From Sphingomonas sp. HITSZ_GF (GTDB taxonomy: Bacteria; Pseudomonadota; Alphaproteobacteria; Sphingomonadales; Sphingomonadaceae), in NCBI RefSeq assembly GCF_029543155.1, contig NZ_JARQXA010000002.1, positions 558,001 to 622,000 on the forward strand: 64,000 bases of DNA. Reading direction: 5' to 3'. Shown in pieces: positions 1 to 9,001 of this stretch. The position numbers and the translations under genes were made by a program. Position 1 is the stretch's first letter; each line of letters opens with the position of its first letter. A model generated the notes under the pieces. The model was not told the DNA's origin. It was given only the letters and a program-made list of their open reading frames with translations, and ran no database searches.

Positions 1-617
1 CCGATGATGTTCATCACTTCCGATTCGCCGGCGCGCTCACGGCGCTTGTCGACGATGGCGAGCGGGGCGTTGTCGAGCCGCTTGGCCAGCGCACGGGCGC
101 GGACCACGCCGCCGACGTCGGGCGAGACGACCATCCACTGCTTGCCGGGGAAGCGGCTCTGGATATCGGCCGACATCACCGGCGCGCCGAACAGATTGTC
201 GGTCGGGATGTCGAAGAAGCCCTGGATCTGCCCGGCATGCAGGTCGACCGAGAGGACGCGGTCGGCGCCGGCGGTGGTCACCAGGTTGGCGACCAGCTTG
301 GCGGAGATCGGCGTGCGCGGGCCGGGCTTCCGGTCCTGGCGGGCATAGCCGAAATAGGGGAGCACTGCGGTGATGCGCTTGGCCGATGCGCGCTTCAGCG
401 CATCGATCATGATCAGCATCTCCATCAGGTTGTCGTTCGCCGGGAACGAGGTCGACTGCATCACGAACACGTCCTCGCCGCGGACATTCTCGAGGATCTC
501 GACGAAGATCTCCTCGTCGGCGAAGCGGCGGACATTCGCCTGGGTCAGCGGAATCTCGAGATACTCCGCGATCGCCTTGGCGAGCGGCGCGTTCGAATTG
601 CCGGCCAACAACTTCAT
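1..617 (-). CDS. prs: Ribose-phosphate pyrophosphokinase (PRPP synthetase), 3' end outside the window
   Basis: Makes 5-phosphoribosyl 1-diphosphate from ribose 5-phosphate and ATP, the precursor of nucleotides, histidine and NAD, in the cytoplasm. The first 205 or so of about 310 residues are visible. They begin MKLLAGNSN and include the family segments FPANDN (about 58-63), [10 protein letters not shown] (88-97) and [14 protein letters not shown] (125-138). The start is the ATG at 617-615, which follows a GGAGATTTTCG stretch. The gene is divergent from gltX, with about 130 bases between them that probably hold both promoters. Identity is secure; the C-terminal PRPP-binding loop lies outside the window. 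Confidence 0.95.
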   Translation of the reverse strand, partial: MKLLAGNSNAPLAKAIAEYLEIPLTQANVRRFADEEIFVEILENVRGEDVFVMQSTSFPANDNLMEMLIMIDALKRASAKRITAVLPYFGYARQDRKPGPRTPISAKLVANLVTTAGADRVLSVDLHAGQIQGFFDIPTDNLFGAPVMSADIQSRFPGKQWMVVSPDVGGVVRARALAKRLDNAPLAIVDKRRERAGESEVMNII

Positions 618-747
618 CGAAAATCTCCCGCGTGTCCCTCGACGCCCCCTTTGTCAGCCGATCCCCGGCGGGGCAAGACGCGGAAATGGCTTATACACGG
701 CAAATGCGCCGGTGGCGCGGGCTCGGTGGCACGGCTAAAGGCTCCGG

Positions 748-2073
748 ATGACCGTCATCACCCGCTTCGCGCCGAGCCCCACCGGCAATCTGCACGTCGG
801 AAATCTCCGCGCTGCGCTCCACAACTGGATGTTCGCGAAGAAGCAGGGCGGCCGCTTCCTGCTGCGCATCGACGATACCGATGGCGAGCGGTCACAGGCG
901 CATTTCGTCGAGGCGATCCGCGCCGATCTCGCCTGGCTGGGGCTGAACCCCGATGGCGAGGCGCGTCAGTCCGCACGCTTCGATCTCTACGAGGCGCGCT
1001 TCGCCGAATTGAAGGCGGCCGGCCGGGTCTATCCTGCCTATGAGACCGCGCAGGAGCTCGAGCTCAAGCGCAAGGTGCTGCTCGGCCGCGGCCTGCCCCC
1101 GGTCTATGACCGCGCCGCGCTGGCGCTCACCGAGGAAGATCGCTCCGGGCTTGAGGCCGAGGGCGTCCGCCCGCACTGGCGCTTCAAGCTCGATCATGGC
1201 GCCGCGATCGAATGGGACGATCTGGTCCGCGGGCCGCAGCGCTTCGATCCGAAGACGATGTCGGACCCCGTCGTCCGCCGGGCCGACGGCAGCTGGCTCT
1301 ATCTGCTCCCCTCGGTGATCGACGATGTCGACATGGGCATCAGCCATGTCGTGCGCGGCGAGGATCATGTCTCCAACACCGCGGCGCAGCTCCAGATGTT
1401 CGCCGCGCTCGGTGCAGCAGCGCCGCGCTTTGCCCATGAGGCGCTGCTCACCGGCGCCGAGGGCAAGCTCTCCAAGCGCCTTGGCTCGCTGGGCATCGCC
1501 CATTTCCGCGAGGCGGGGATCGAGCCCCAGGCGCTGATCGCGCTGCTCGCCCGCCTCGGCACCAGCGATCCCGTCGAGCCCTTTGCCGATCCCGCCCCGC
1601 TGATCGCGAGCTTCGACTTTGCCCGTTTCGGCCGTGCCCCGGCGCGCTTCGACGAAGAGGAGCTGGCGCAGCTCAACGCCCGCATCGTCCACCAGCTCGA
1701 CTATGAAGCGGTGCAGGACCGGCTGCCCGCCGCAATGGGCGCGGTCGGCTGGAACGCGATCCGCCCCAATCTCGCCACCGTCGCCGAAGCGGCCGACTGG
1801 TGGCAGGTGGTCGAGGGCCCGGTGGCCGCGACGGTCGCGGACGAAGACCGCGACTTCCTCGCCCAGGCCGCCGCCATCGCCGAAACGCTCGACTGGTCCG
1901 ATCCCTGGCCGGCGCTCACCGGCGCGCTCAAGCAAGCCACCGGCCGCAAGGGCCGCGCGCTCTTCCTCCCGCTGCGACTCGCCCTCACCGGGCGCGAGCA
2001 TGGCCCCGACATGGCCGCGCTGCTGCCGCTGATCGGCAAGGAAAATGCCGTGGAGCGTCTCCGTCCGGCGTGA
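748..2073 (+). CDS. gltX: Glutamate--tRNA ligase
   Basis: Class I aminoacyl-tRNA synthetase that charges tRNA with glutamate in the cytoplasm. The HIGH-type motif is PSPTGNLHVG (about 9-18) and the KMSKS-type motif is KLSKR (about 240-244), so the catalytic core is complete. At 441 residues, with an anticodon-binding region of about 150 residues at the C terminus, it is a full GltX and not the short GluQ type. Alphaproteobacteria often carry two GltX paralogues, one of which can misacylate tRNA-Gln for amidation by GatCAB; the window does not show which type this is. It stands alone, divergent from prs. Confidence 0.93.
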   Translation: MTVITRFAPSPTGNLHVGNLRAALHNWMFAKKQGGRFLLRIDDTDGERSQAHFVEAIRADLAWLGLNPDGEARQSARFDLYEARFAELKAAGRVYPAYETAQELELKRKVLLGRGLPPVYDRAALALTEEDRSGLEAEGVRPHWRFKLDHGAAIEWDDLVRGPQRFDPKTMSDPVVRRADGSWLYLLPSVIDDVDMGISHVVRGEDHVSNTAAQLQMFAALGAAAPRFAHEALLTGAEGKLSKRLGSLGIAHFREAGIEPQALIALLARLGTSDPVEPFADPAPLIASFDFARFGRAPARFDEEELAQLNARIVHQLDYEAVQDRLPAAMGAVGWNAIRPNLATVAEAADWWQVVEGPVAATVADEDRDFLAQAAAIAETLDWSDPWPALTGALKQATGRKGRALFLPLRLALTGREHGPDMAALLPLIGKENAVERLRPA

Positions 2074-2159
2074 TTCGGAGCCTATTTACCCGGAATATGT
2101 AATGTTGTATCATCACTGAAGCCGGCCAAGAACCGGTGTTGGAGAAGGAGTGCAACGCC

Positions 2160-2840
2160 ATGTCCCTCTATGCTGCATCTGGCTATCAGCCCCGCAAGCC
2201 GCGCGCCGCCAGCCTCGGCGCCGCCTTTCTGATCAACGGGGCGATCATCGCCGGGATGATCTATTCGGCGCCCGATTTCGTGAAGAAGGTGCTGCCGGGT
2301 TCGATGGACACCTACAACGTCCCCGATTTGCCGCCCCCGCCGCCGATCGAGCCGCCCAAGGAGCAGCCCAAGGTCGAGCAGAAGGCGGCCACCCAGCCGC
2401 TGCCCAACATCCCCGATCCGATCGTGCCGACCCAGATCGAGCGGACCATCGAATCCACAACTATCATTCCGGAGCGGCTCCCCGAGATTACCAAGCCGGT
2501 CGAGACCGGTCCGGTCACCCGGGTCGAGCCAAAGGTCGAGCCGGTCCCGCCGCTGGTCGGCGCCCGCCGCGATCCGCGCTATGCCGAGGATTTCCAGCCG
2601 CCCTATCCGACCGCCAAGCTGCGCAGCCAGGAAGATGGCCGCGTCTCGGTCAAGGTGCTGGTCGGCGCCGATGGCCGGGTGAAGGCAGTCGAGCAGCTCA
2701 GCGCGACCTCCCAGGATTTCTTCGAGGCGACCAGGCGCCAGGCGCTGTCGAAATGGCGGTTCAAGCCGGCCAGCCGCGGCGGCGTCGCCGAGGAAAGCTG
2801 GATGACGCTCAGCGTGACGTTCCGGATCCAGGACCAATAG
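2160..2840 (+). CDS. tonB: TonB family energy transducer
   Basis: Inner-membrane protein that couples the proton motive force of ExbB/ExbD to outer-membrane receptors. There is one N-terminal membrane segment (about 18-36), a Pro/Glu/Lys-rich periplasmic linker (about 50-130), and a C-terminal TonB domain with PPYP, GRVSVKVLVGADGRV and a final KWRFKPA stretch. The ATG at 2160 is chosen because GGAGAAGGAG lies 9 bases before it; a GTG at 2136 in frame would place that site inside the gene. At 226 residues it is of normal TonB size. No exbBD genes are adjacent. A possible client, the large receptor at 26370, is far away. Confidence 0.88.
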   Translation: MSLYAASGYQPRKPRAASLGAAFLINGAIIAGMIYSAPDFVKKVLPGSMDTYNVPDLPPPPPIEPPKEQPKVEQKAATQPLPNIPDPIVPTQIERTIESTTIIPERLPEITKPVETGPVTRVEPKVEPVPPLVGARRDPRYAEDFQPPYPTAKLRSQEDGRVSVKVLVGADGRVKAVEQLSATSQDFFEATRRQALSKWRFKPASRGGVAEESWMTLSVTFRIQDQ

Positions 2841-2853
2841 CGGATCCCTGGGG

Positions 2854-2889
2854 GAGCGCGGGGGCTGGCTCTCGGGCCTCCGCGCTCCT
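2854..2889 (+). terminator. GC-rich hairpin after tonB, possible terminator or attenuator
   Basis: Arms GGAGCGCGG (2854-2862) and CCGCGCTCC (2881-2889) are perfectly complementary over 9 bp. The 18-base loop can form a small inner stem. It begins 14 bases after the tonB stop codon and ends 16 bases before the next start. No run of T follows, so termination may be partial or the hairpin may only stabilise the upstream message. Confidence 0.45.
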
Positions 2890-2904
2890 ATCTTCGGCGG
2901 CGAG

Positions 2905-3252
2905 ATGACCTTCCTGAAATATATTTCCCCGCTCCGGGCGATCCGCGACCTCCGGCGCTTCCTCGCCCAGCGCAAGCCTTACGAGCTGTGGTTCATGATG
3001 CTCGCCATGGCGATCACGTTGGTGATCCTGTGGATGTTCGTGAAGGATTCGAGCATCCCTCGGGTGTACAAGCGCGAGATCATCTATGTGCAGCAATGGC
3101 GGCTCGATCGCAGCGATGCCGAGATCCGCGCGCAGCAGGCCAGGGATCTTCCCAAGGAGCTCAAGGCCAAGGAAGATTTCAGAAAGGCGCAGGAAAAGCG
3201 CGCCGCCGAATTCAAGAAATACGACGATTGGCTGACCAACCACGGCTTCTGA
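2905..3252 (+). CDS. Small single-span membrane protein of unknown function
   Basis: A 115-residue protein with one strongly hydrophobic segment (about 31-47, FMMLAMAITLVILWMFV). The N terminus is basic. The long C-terminal half is highly charged and probably helical (Lys/Glu/Arg/Ala-rich, about 65-110). The charge pattern suggests a cytoplasmic N terminus and an extracytoplasmic helical tail. It sits between tonB and ribD and ends at or within the start region of ribD, so the two are probably cotranscribed. I do not recognise a named family. Confidence 0.7.
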   Translation: MTFLKYISPLRAIRDLRRFLAQRKPYELWFMMLAMAITLVILWMFVKDSSIPRVYKREIIYVQQWRLDRSDAEIRAQQARDLPKELKAKEDFRKAQEKRAAEFKKYDDWLTNHGF

Positions 3253-3281
3253 GCCCAGCGCTTCCGGGCGATGCGCGCTGG

Positions 3282-4292
3282 ATGGGCGCTGCGCTGGCCC
3301 TGGGCGAGCGCGGGCGAGGCCGGACCGCGCCCAATCCCAATGTCGGCTGCGTCGTCGTCCGCGACGGCCTGGTCGTCGGCCGCGGCTGGACCCAGCCCGG
3401 CGGCCGCCCGCATGCCGAGGCGATGGCGTTGGCGCAGGCCGGTGAAAAGTCGCGCGGCGCAACTGTCTATGTCACGCTGGAGCCCTGCGCGCACGAATCG
3501 CCGCGCGGCCCCGCCTGCTCGACCCTGCTGGTCGAGGCAGGCGTCGCCCGGGTGGTGATCGCGCTCGGCGATCCCGATCCGCGCACCAATGGGGCAGGGG
3601 CCGCGCGCCTCCGCGACGCCGGCATCGCAGTGAACGAAGGCGTGCGCACCGCCGAGGCGCGTCGTTCGATGGCCGGCTTCCTGGCCCGGCTGGAAAAGGG
3701 CCGCCCGCTCGTCACGCTCAAGCTCGCCACTTCGCTCGACGGCCAGATCGCGCTGGCTTCGGGCGAGAGCCAGTGGATCACCGGCGCCCCGGCGCGGGCG
3801 CATACCCATCTCGAGCGCAGCCGGCACGAGGCGATCCTGGTCGGTCGCCGCACGATGGAAACCGACAAGCCGGGCCTCGACGTTCGCCTGCCCGGGCTGG
3901 AGGAGCGCTCACCCAAGCGCCTCTTCCTAACCCGTCATCCCCGCGAAAGCGGGGACCCAGCTTCTTCCTCTTCTTTGCCACAAGAACAGCCGGCCCCCCG
4001 CTTTCGCGGGGGTGACGGTTGGGGCGTGCTCGGTTCGCCTGAAGACATCGTCACCCTCGAAGGCGTGAACCATCTCTTCGTCGAAGGCGGTGCCGAAACG
4101 GCTGCGGCCTTTCTCCGCGCCGACCTGGTCGACCGGCTGCTGCTCTACCGCGCGCCGATCCTGATCGGCGCGGGCAGGGCTGCGCTCGGCGATATCGGGC
4201 TCGCCCGGCTGGGCGATGCGCATGACCGCTGGCGGCTGGTAGAAAGCCGCATGCTTGGCAAGGATCATATGGAGGCCTACGAGCGCGCGTAA
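3282..4292 (+). CDS. ribD: Bifunctional diaminohydroxyphosphoribosylaminopyrimidine deaminase / 5-amino-6-(5-phosphoribosylamino)uracil reductase, with an in-frame palindromic insert
   Basis: Carries out the second and third steps of riboflavin synthesis from GTP. The deaminase half shows [10 protein letters not shown], the zinc ligand in [11 protein letters not shown], and the two-cysteine zinc motif [15 protein letters not shown]. The reductase half begins near [17 protein letters not shown] and contains [14 protein letters not shown]. The ATG at 3282 is the first AUG, but the conserved DARWM segment begins upstream. The true start may therefore be TTG at 3228 or CTG at 3249, which overlaps the preceding stop. 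Codons around 3932-4018 encode a repeat-derived peptide (RHPRESGDP to RFRGGDG) between LFLT and the [10 protein letters not shown] segment. The stop overlaps the ribE ATG by one base. Confidence 0.9.
   Translation: MGAALALGERGRGRTAPNPNVGCVVVRDGLVVGRGWTQPGGRPHAEAMALAQAGEKSRGATVYVTLEPCAHESPRGPACSTLLVEAGVARVVIALGDPDPRTNGAGAARLRDAGIAVNEGVRTAEARRSMAGFLARLEKGRPLVTLKLATSLDGQIALASGESQWITGAPARAHTHLERSRHEAILVGRRTMETDKPGLDVRLPGLEERSPKRLFLTRHPRESGDPASSSSLPQEQPAPRFRGGDGWGVLGSPEDIVTLEGVNHLFVEGGAETAAAFLRADLVDRLLLYRAPILIGAGRAALGDIGLARLGDAHDRWRLVESRMLGKDHMEAYERA
3932..4018. repeat. Inverted pair of REP-type palindromes inside ribD
   Basis: The arms at 3932-3954 and 3996-4018 are inverted copies of 23 bases matching at 22 positions; the single difference still allows a G-U pair. 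Each arm contains its own hairpin (CCCCGC, GAAA, GCGGGG). The spacer is 41 bases. The unit is 87 bases, exactly 29 codons, so the ribD frame stays open. It resembles the other palindromes in this window in layout, two inverted hairpins around a short spacer. Confidence 0.85.
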
Positions 4293-4900
4293 TGTTCACG
4301 GGAATCGTCACCGATATCGGCACCGTCGAGGCCAGCGAGAAGCAGGGCGACCTGCATGTCCGCGTCTCCACTGCCTATGAAACCGCCGGGATCGATCTCG
4401 GCGCCTCGATCTCCTGCTCGGGCGTGTGCCTGACCGTGGTCGACAAGGGCCCCGCCTGGGTCGCGTTCGATGTCTCGGGCGAGACGATCAGCCGCACCGC
4501 GCGGGGCATGTGGACCTCGGGCCGCAAGCTCAACCTCGAGCGCGCGCTCCGGCTCGGCGACGAGCTGGGCGGGCATATCGTCACCGGCCATGTCGACGGC
4601 ATCGGCAGCGTCAAGGCGATCGAGGAGGTCGGTGGCTCGCACCATGTCGTGATCGCCGCCGGCCCCGAGCTCGCGCCCTATATCGCGCCCAAGGGCTCGA
4701 TCACCGTCGATGGTGTCTCGCTCACCGTCAATGCGGTGCGCGATACGGCCGAAGGCGTAGAATTCGACCTCAACATCATTCCCCACACTGCCGCCGTCAC
4801 CACATTCGGGGCACTGGAAGCCGGGCAGGCCGTCAATCTCGAGATCGACGTGCTCGCCCGCTATCTGCAACGCATGGAGTCCCTTCGTGGCAAAGCCTGA
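4292..4900 (+). CDS. ribE: Riboflavin synthase (alpha-chain type)
   Basis: Dismutates two molecules of 6,7-dimethyl-8-ribityllumazine to riboflavin and the pyrimidinedione substrate of RibH. The protein has the two tandem lumazine-binding barrels of the family. The first starts at [13 protein letters not shown], with SCSGVCLTV near 46. The second starts near 98 ([12 protein letters not shown]), with [11 protein letters not shown] near 145. Length is 202 residues, normal. The ATG at 4292 shares one base with the ribD stop, and the 3' end overlaps the next gene by 14 bases, indicating translational coupling. Gene naming varies (ribE or ribC). Confidence 0.95.
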   Translation: MFTGIVTDIGTVEASEKQGDLHVRVSTAYETAGIDLGASISCSGVCLTVVDKGPAWVAFDVSGETISRTARGMWTSGRKLNLERALRLGDELGGHIVTGHVDGIGSVKAIEEVGGSHHVVIAAGPELAPYIAPKGSITVDGVSLTVNAVRDTAEGVEFDLNIIPHTAAVTTFGALEAGQAVNLEIDVLARYLQRMESLRGKA

Positions 4901-6035
4901 GCACGCAAATCCTTTGGCCCGCCTCAAGCACGGCTTCCTCTCCTCGCCCGAGGAACTGATCGACGAGGCCCGCAACGGCCGCATGGTCATCCTGGTCGAT
5001 GACGAGGACCGCGAGAACGAAGGCGATCTGGTCATCCCGGCCCAGATGGCGACGCCCGATGCGGTCAATTTCATGGCGCGCTTCGGCCGCGGCCTGATCT
5101 GCCTCGCGCTCACCGCCGAGCGCGGGCGGCAGCTTCAATTGGAGCCGATGGCCCGCGTCAACGGCACGCCGCTCGGCACCGCCTTCACCGTCTCGATCGA
5201 AGCGAAGGAAGGCATCTCGACCGGCATCTCCGCCGCCGATCGCGCGCGCACCGTCGCGGTGGCGATCGATGCGGCCAACGGCCCCGATGCGATCACTTCG
5301 CCCGGCCATGTCTTCCCGCTGATCGCCAAGGACGGCGGCGTGCTCGTGCGCACCGGCCATACCGAGGCAGCGGTCGATCTCGCGCGGCTCGCCGGGCTCA
5401 ATCCGTCGGGCGTGATCTGCGAGATCATGAAGGACGACGGGACGATGGCCCGTCTCGACGATCTCATCGCCTTCGCCCAGTTCCACAACCTCAAGCTCGG
5501 CACGATCCGCGACCTGATCGCCTATCGCCGCCGCTACGACCATCTCGTCGAGAAGCGTGCCGAGTCGCGCTTCACCAGCGAATGGGGCGGCGAGTGGACC
5601 GCGATGACCTTCTGGAACAAGGCGACCGAGACCGAGCAGGTCGCGCTGGTCAAGGGCAAGATCGATTCGGCAAAGCCCACGCTGGTCCGCATGCATGCGC
5701 TCTCGCCATTCTCCGACATCTTCGGCGAGGGCGGCGATCGCGGCGGGCTGCTTCGCCGCTCGATGGAGATCATCGGCGAGGAAGGCTCGGGCGTGGTCGT
5801 GGTGATCAACAAGCCGCGTGCCGACCAGTTCACTCGCGCGCTCCAGGCCCGCGAGGGCACGCTGGAAGCCAAGGACATGGACGAGCTGCGCGACTACGGC
5901 GTCGGCGCGACGATCCTCACCGAACTCGGCGTGCAGGACATGGTCCTGCTCACCAACACGCATCACACGCTCGTGGGGCTCGACGGCTATGGCCTGTCGA
6001 TCGTCGGCGAGCGTCCCATCGATACCGGAGAATGA
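4887..6035 (+). CDS. ribB: 3,4-dihydroxy-2-butanone 4-phosphate synthase with a degenerate GTP cyclohydrolase II-like domain
   Basis: The N-terminal domain (about 1-210) makes the four-carbon precursor of lumazine from ribulose 5-phosphate. It shows [13 protein letters not shown] (about 32-44), [12 protein letters not shown] and the TSPGHVFPL segment. The C-terminal part (about 215-382) aligns with GTP cyclohydrolase II in overall layout ([15 protein letters not shown], then [13 protein letters not shown]). It lacks the three-cysteine zinc site that family uses, so it is probably not a cyclohydrolase. Such RibB-X proteins are known in alphaproteobacteria. The start is GTG at 4887 with GGAG 7 bases upstream. 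No separate ribA is in the window. Confidence 0.9.
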   Translation: MAKPEHANPLARLKHGFLSSPEELIDEARNGRMVILVDDEDRENEGDLVIPAQMATPDAVNFMARFGRGLICLALTAERGRQLQLEPMARVNGTPLGTAFTVSIEAKEGISTGISAADRARTVAVAIDAANGPDAITSPGHVFPLIAKDGGVLVRTGHTEAAVDLARLAGLNPSGVICEIMKDDGTMARLDDLIAFAQFHNLKLGTIRDLIAYRRRYDHLVEKRAESRFTSEWGGEWTAMTFWNKATETEQVALVKGKIDSAKPTLVRMHALSPFSDIFGEGGDRGGLLRRSMEIIGEEGSGVVVVINKPRADQFTRALQAREGTLEAKDMDELRDYGVGATILTELGVQDMVLLTNTHHTLVGLDGYGLSIVGERPIDTGE

Positions 6036-6036
6036 C

Positions 6037-6456
6037 TTGGCACGTGTCCTGATCGTCGAGGCGCGCTTCTACGCGCACCTGAATGACCTGCTGCTCGAGG
6101 GCGCGCGTGCCGCGATCGAGGAAGCGGGCCACAGCCACGAGACCATCACCGTGCCCGGCGCGCTCGAGATCCCCGGCGCGGTGGCGATGGCAGCGGAGAC
6201 CGGCCGCTACGACGCGTTCGTCGCGCTCGGCGTGGTGATCCGCGGCGAGACCTATCATTTCGAGATCGTCTCGAACGAAAGCGCGCGCGGGCTGATGGCG
6301 CTGGCGATGGATTCGCTGCCGATCGGCAACGGCATCCTGACCGTCGAGAACGAGGCCCAGGCGCTCACGCGTGCGAAGCCCGACGAGAAGGACAAGGGCG
6401 GCGAGGCCGCCAAGGCTGCGCTGGCGATGCTGGCGCTCAAGAGCAAGTTCGGCTGA
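6037..6456 (+). CDS. ribH: 6,7-dimethyl-8-ribityllumazine synthase
   Basis: Condenses the RibD-derived pyrimidine with dihydroxybutanone phosphate, the step before riboflavin synthase. Visible family features are [11 protein letters not shown] near the N terminus, [15 protein letters not shown] (about 42-56), the segment [20 protein letters not shown] with its catalytic histidine, and [10 protein letters not shown]. The start is TTG at 6037 with GGAG 6 bases upstream; no ATG fits the conserved N terminus. Length is 139 residues, normal for the short type. It begins one base after the preceding stop, as the last gene of the ribD-ribE-ribB-ribH cluster. Confidence 0.94.
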   Translation: MARVLIVEARFYAHLNDLLLEGARAAIEEAGHSHETITVPGALEIPGAVAMAAETGRYDAFVALGVVIRGETYHFEIVSNESARGLMALAMDSLPIGNGILTVENEAQALTRAKPDEKDKGGEAAKAALAMLALKSKFG

Positions 6457-6460
6457 GCGG

Positions 6461-6925
6461 ATGGACATGCCCCCGTCCCGCTACCGCGTAGTGGAGCAGG
6501 GGCGCCGGCTCGTCGTCATCGACACCCAGGCGGGGGGACCGGTCCATCCGGTTCCCAGCGCCCCCGAGATGCCGGGCGAGAAGCGCCGGCGGATGGAGGC
6601 GCCGCGCCCGTCGGACCGGCCGGCACCGCGGCCGACCAGGCCCGAGCCGCGCGGCCGCTATGCCGGCGGCGAGGGGATCGGCTTCACCACCGCGCCCTGG
6701 TTCGACAAGGAAGCCCCGCGCACGATCCGGATCAATCAGGAGGGCCAGACCCAGCTCGGTATCGTGCTGCTCGTCCTGCTGGTGGTCGGCGGCTTCCTGA
6801 TCGCGGCGATCGGCTGGCCGATCGCGATCGTGCTCGGCTTCCTCGCGCTCAATCCCAAGACCCGTGACGGCCTCCGCACCGCCGCCACGACCTGGATCAC
6901 CGCCCTCGATTCGAGCGAGGGTTAG
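6461..6925 (+). CDS. Single-span membrane protein of unknown function
   Basis: A 154-residue protein that follows ribH after 4 bases and may be in the same transcript. The first 100 or so residues are polar, Pro/Arg-rich and probably disordered. A hydrophobic stretch (about 104-132, IVLLVLLVVGGFLIAAIGWPIAIVLGFLA) could form one long or two short membrane spans. A short tail follows. I do not recognise the family. The 3' end overlaps by four bases the end of the convergent flavin reductase gene. Confidence 0.65.
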   Translation: MDMPPSRYRVVEQGRRLVVIDTQAGGPVHPVPSAPEMPGEKRRRMEAPRPSDRPAPRPTRPEPRGRYAGGEGIGFTTAPWFDKEAPRTIRINQEGQTQLGIVLLVLLVVGGFLIAAIGWPIAIVLGFLALNPKTRDGLRTAATTWITALDSSEG

Positions 6926-8016
6926 GCCGCCACGGGATAGTCCGTGTAGCCCTCGGTCCCGCCGATATAGAACAGCTCCTCGCGCTGCGGGTTGAGCGCC
7001 AGGCCCTCGCGCAGCCGGTGCGGCAGGTCGGGATTGGCCAGGAAGGTGCGGCCATAGGCGATCGCATCCGCCTCGCCCGCGTCGAGCGCGGCCTGGGCGT
7101 CCTCGAAATGATAGTCGGCGTTGAGGATCAGCGGGCCGTTGAAGACCTTGCGCATCCCCGGATGCACCGGCGGATGATCGGGCGTGCCGCGCGTGCCGCC
7201 CGGACGCGGCTCGCGCATCTCGAGGAACGCGATGCCGATCTCGTCGAGCGCGGCGGCCGCGGCCTCGAACAGCGGCGCCGGGTTGCTGTCGTTGACGCCC
7301 TGCACCTCGCCGTTCGGGGACAGCCGCACGCCGGTGCGGTCGCCGCCGATCGTGTCGACCACGCGCTGCGTCACTTCCCTGAGCAGGCGGATGCGGTTCG
7401 GAATCGAGCCGCCATAGTCGTCGTCGCGGAAGTTGCTGTTGTCGCGCAGGAAGGTGTCGATCAGATAGCCGTTCGCGGCATGGACCTGCACGCCGTCGAA
7501 GCCGGCGCGGATCGCGTTCGTCGCGGCGCGGGCATAGTCGTCGAGCAGCCCGGGGATCTCGTCGGTGCGCAGCGGGCGCGCCTGGGCATAGGGGCGCTTG
7601 ATCTCGCCGCTCTCCTCGGCCGGATAGGTGCGCACGCTGCCCGGCGCGGTGTTCGCCGAAGCCGCCACCGGCGCCGCGCCGCCCAGGAAGTCGGGATGGA
7701 CCAGCCGGCCCATGTGCCAGAGCTGCGCGACGATCCGCCCGCCGGCCGCGTGCACCGCCTCGACCACCGGCTTCCACGCATCGGTCTGCGCGTCGTTCCA
7801 CAGGCCCGGCGCATAGGCCCAGCCCAGCCCCTGCTGGCTGATGCCGGTCGCTTCGGAGATGATCAGCCCGGCGCTCGCGCGCTGCGCATAATAGTCCGCC
7901 ATGATCGCCGTCGGCACATGCTCGCGCGTCGCGCGGCCGCGCGTCAGCGGCGCCATCAAGATGCGGTTCGGCGCATGGATCGCCCCCAGCTGGATCGGAT
8001 CGAACAGGCTCGGCAT
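6922..8016 (-). CDS. Old yellow enzyme family alkene reductase (NADH:flavin oxidoreductase)
   Basis: FMN-dependent reductase of activated alkenes or nitro compounds, cytoplasmic; the natural substrate cannot be told. The 364-residue barrel begins MPSLFDPIQLGAIHAPNRILMAPLTRGRA. It contains the substrate-binding HAANGYL pair (His and Asn near 180) and the family stretch FLRDNSNFRDDDYGGS, and ends with the phosphate-binding AIAYGRTFLANPDL region. An ATG at 8016 fits the family N terminus; a longer open frame upstream does not resemble it. It lies divergent from the EamA permease and convergent with the small membrane protein. Confidence 0.9.
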   Translation of the reverse strand: MPSLFDPIQLGAIHAPNRILMAPLTRGRATREHVPTAIMADYYAQRASAGLIISEATGISQQGLGWAYAPGLWNDAQTDAWKPVVEAVHAAGGRIVAQLWHMGRLVHPDFLGGAAPVAASANTAPGSVRTYPAEESGEIKRPYAQARPLRTDEIPGLLDDYARAATNAIRAGFDGVQVHAANGYLIDTFLRDNSNFRDDDYGGSIPNRIRLLREVTQRVVDTIGGDRTGVRLSPNGEVQGVNDSNPAPLFEAAAAALDEIGIAFLEMREPRPGGTRGTPDHPPVHPGMRKVFNGPLILNADYHFEDAQAALDAGEADAIAYGRTFLANPDLPHRLREGLALNPQREELFYIGGTEGYTDYPVAA

Positions 8017-8071
8017 CGCGATAAATTCCCTAGTGTCTGTGACGCCGTGAAATAGGGGGCTAAGGGGCCGC

Positions 8072-9001
8072 ATGCACGTTCCGGCCTCCCCAAGAAAAGC
8101 TTCGCCGCCGCAAAACGCCAATGCGTTGCCGATCGTCGCGCTGCTGATCGGCAATCTCGCGCTCGCCTTCGGACCCTGGTTCGTGCGGCTAAGCGATGTC
8201 GGGCCGGTGGCGGCAGGCTTCTGGCGGATCGCGCTCGCCGCGCCGCTCCTGGTGGCGCTTGCCTTTGCCGCGCAGAAGCGGCCCTTCGCGCCGGCGCGGG
8301 GCATGGGGCTGGCGATCCTGCTCGGCGGCATCGCCTTCGCCGCCGATCTGGCGAGCTGGCATGTCGGTATCCTCCAGACCACGCTCGCCAACGCCACGCT
8401 GTTCGGCAATTCGGCGACCTTGATGTTCCCGATCTACGGCTTCCTCGCCGCGCGCGTCTGGCCCACGCGGACCCAGGGCATCGCGCTCGCGCTCGCCGCG
8501 GCCGGCGCGGTGCTGCTGCTCGGCCGCTCGTACCAGCTTTCGCCCGATCACCTGCTCGGCGACCTGCTCTGCCTGCTCGCCGGCACGCTCTACACCGTCT
8601 ATTTCGTGCTGATGAGCAAGGTCCGCGCGGCGATGGCGCCGCTGCCGGCGCTGGCGCTCTCCACCCTGGCCAGCGCGCCGCCGCTGCTGCTCGCCGCGCT
8701 GCTGCTCGGCGAGCAGGTCTGGCCCGGCCATTGGGGCGCGCTGTTCGGCCTCGCGCTCGCCAGCCAAGTGGTGGGGCAGGGGATGATGATCTACGCGATC
8801 GGGCATCTCTCGCCGCTGATCATGGGCATCGCATTGCTCACCCAGCCGATCATCGCGGGCACGGTCGGCTGGATCGTCTATGGCGAGCGGCTCGGCCTGG
8901 CGGACTTTATCGGCGCGGTGCTGGTGGCGATCGCGCTGGTGCTCGTGCGTAGCGGCGGCCCGCGGGTTGCGCCCGAGGCGGATGGGTCTAAATCGGCATG
9001 A
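8072..9001 (+). CDS. EamA/DMT family permease
   Basis: Inner-membrane exporter or importer of the drug/metabolite transporter superfamily, 309 residues with about ten hydrophobic segments arranged as two EamA repeats (about 22-160 and 165-298). Substrates in this family range from amino acids to purines and are not predictable here. The stop overlaps the start of the COQ9 gene by four bases (ATGA), so the two are translated from one message. Confidence 0.85.
   Translation: MHVPASPRKASPPQNANALPIVALLIGNLALAFGPWFVRLSDVGPVAAGFWRIALAAPLLVALAFAAQKRPFAPARGMGLAILLGGIAFAADLASWHVGILQTTLANATLFGNSATLMFPIYGFLAARVWPTRTQGIALALAAAGAVLLLGRSYQLSPDHLLGDLLCLLAGTLYTVYFVLMSKVRAAMAPLPALALSTLASAPPLLLAALLLGEQVWPGHWGALFGLALASQVVGQGMMIYAIGHLSPLIMGIALLTQPIIAGTVGWIVYGERLGLADFIGAVLVAIALVLVRSGGPRVAPEADGSKSA

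Noticed and set aside
2890..3281. A search for an FMN riboswitch before the riboflavin genes.
   Set aside because: The conserved RFN-element sequences are not present between tonB and ribD, and ribD is preceded directly by another gene.
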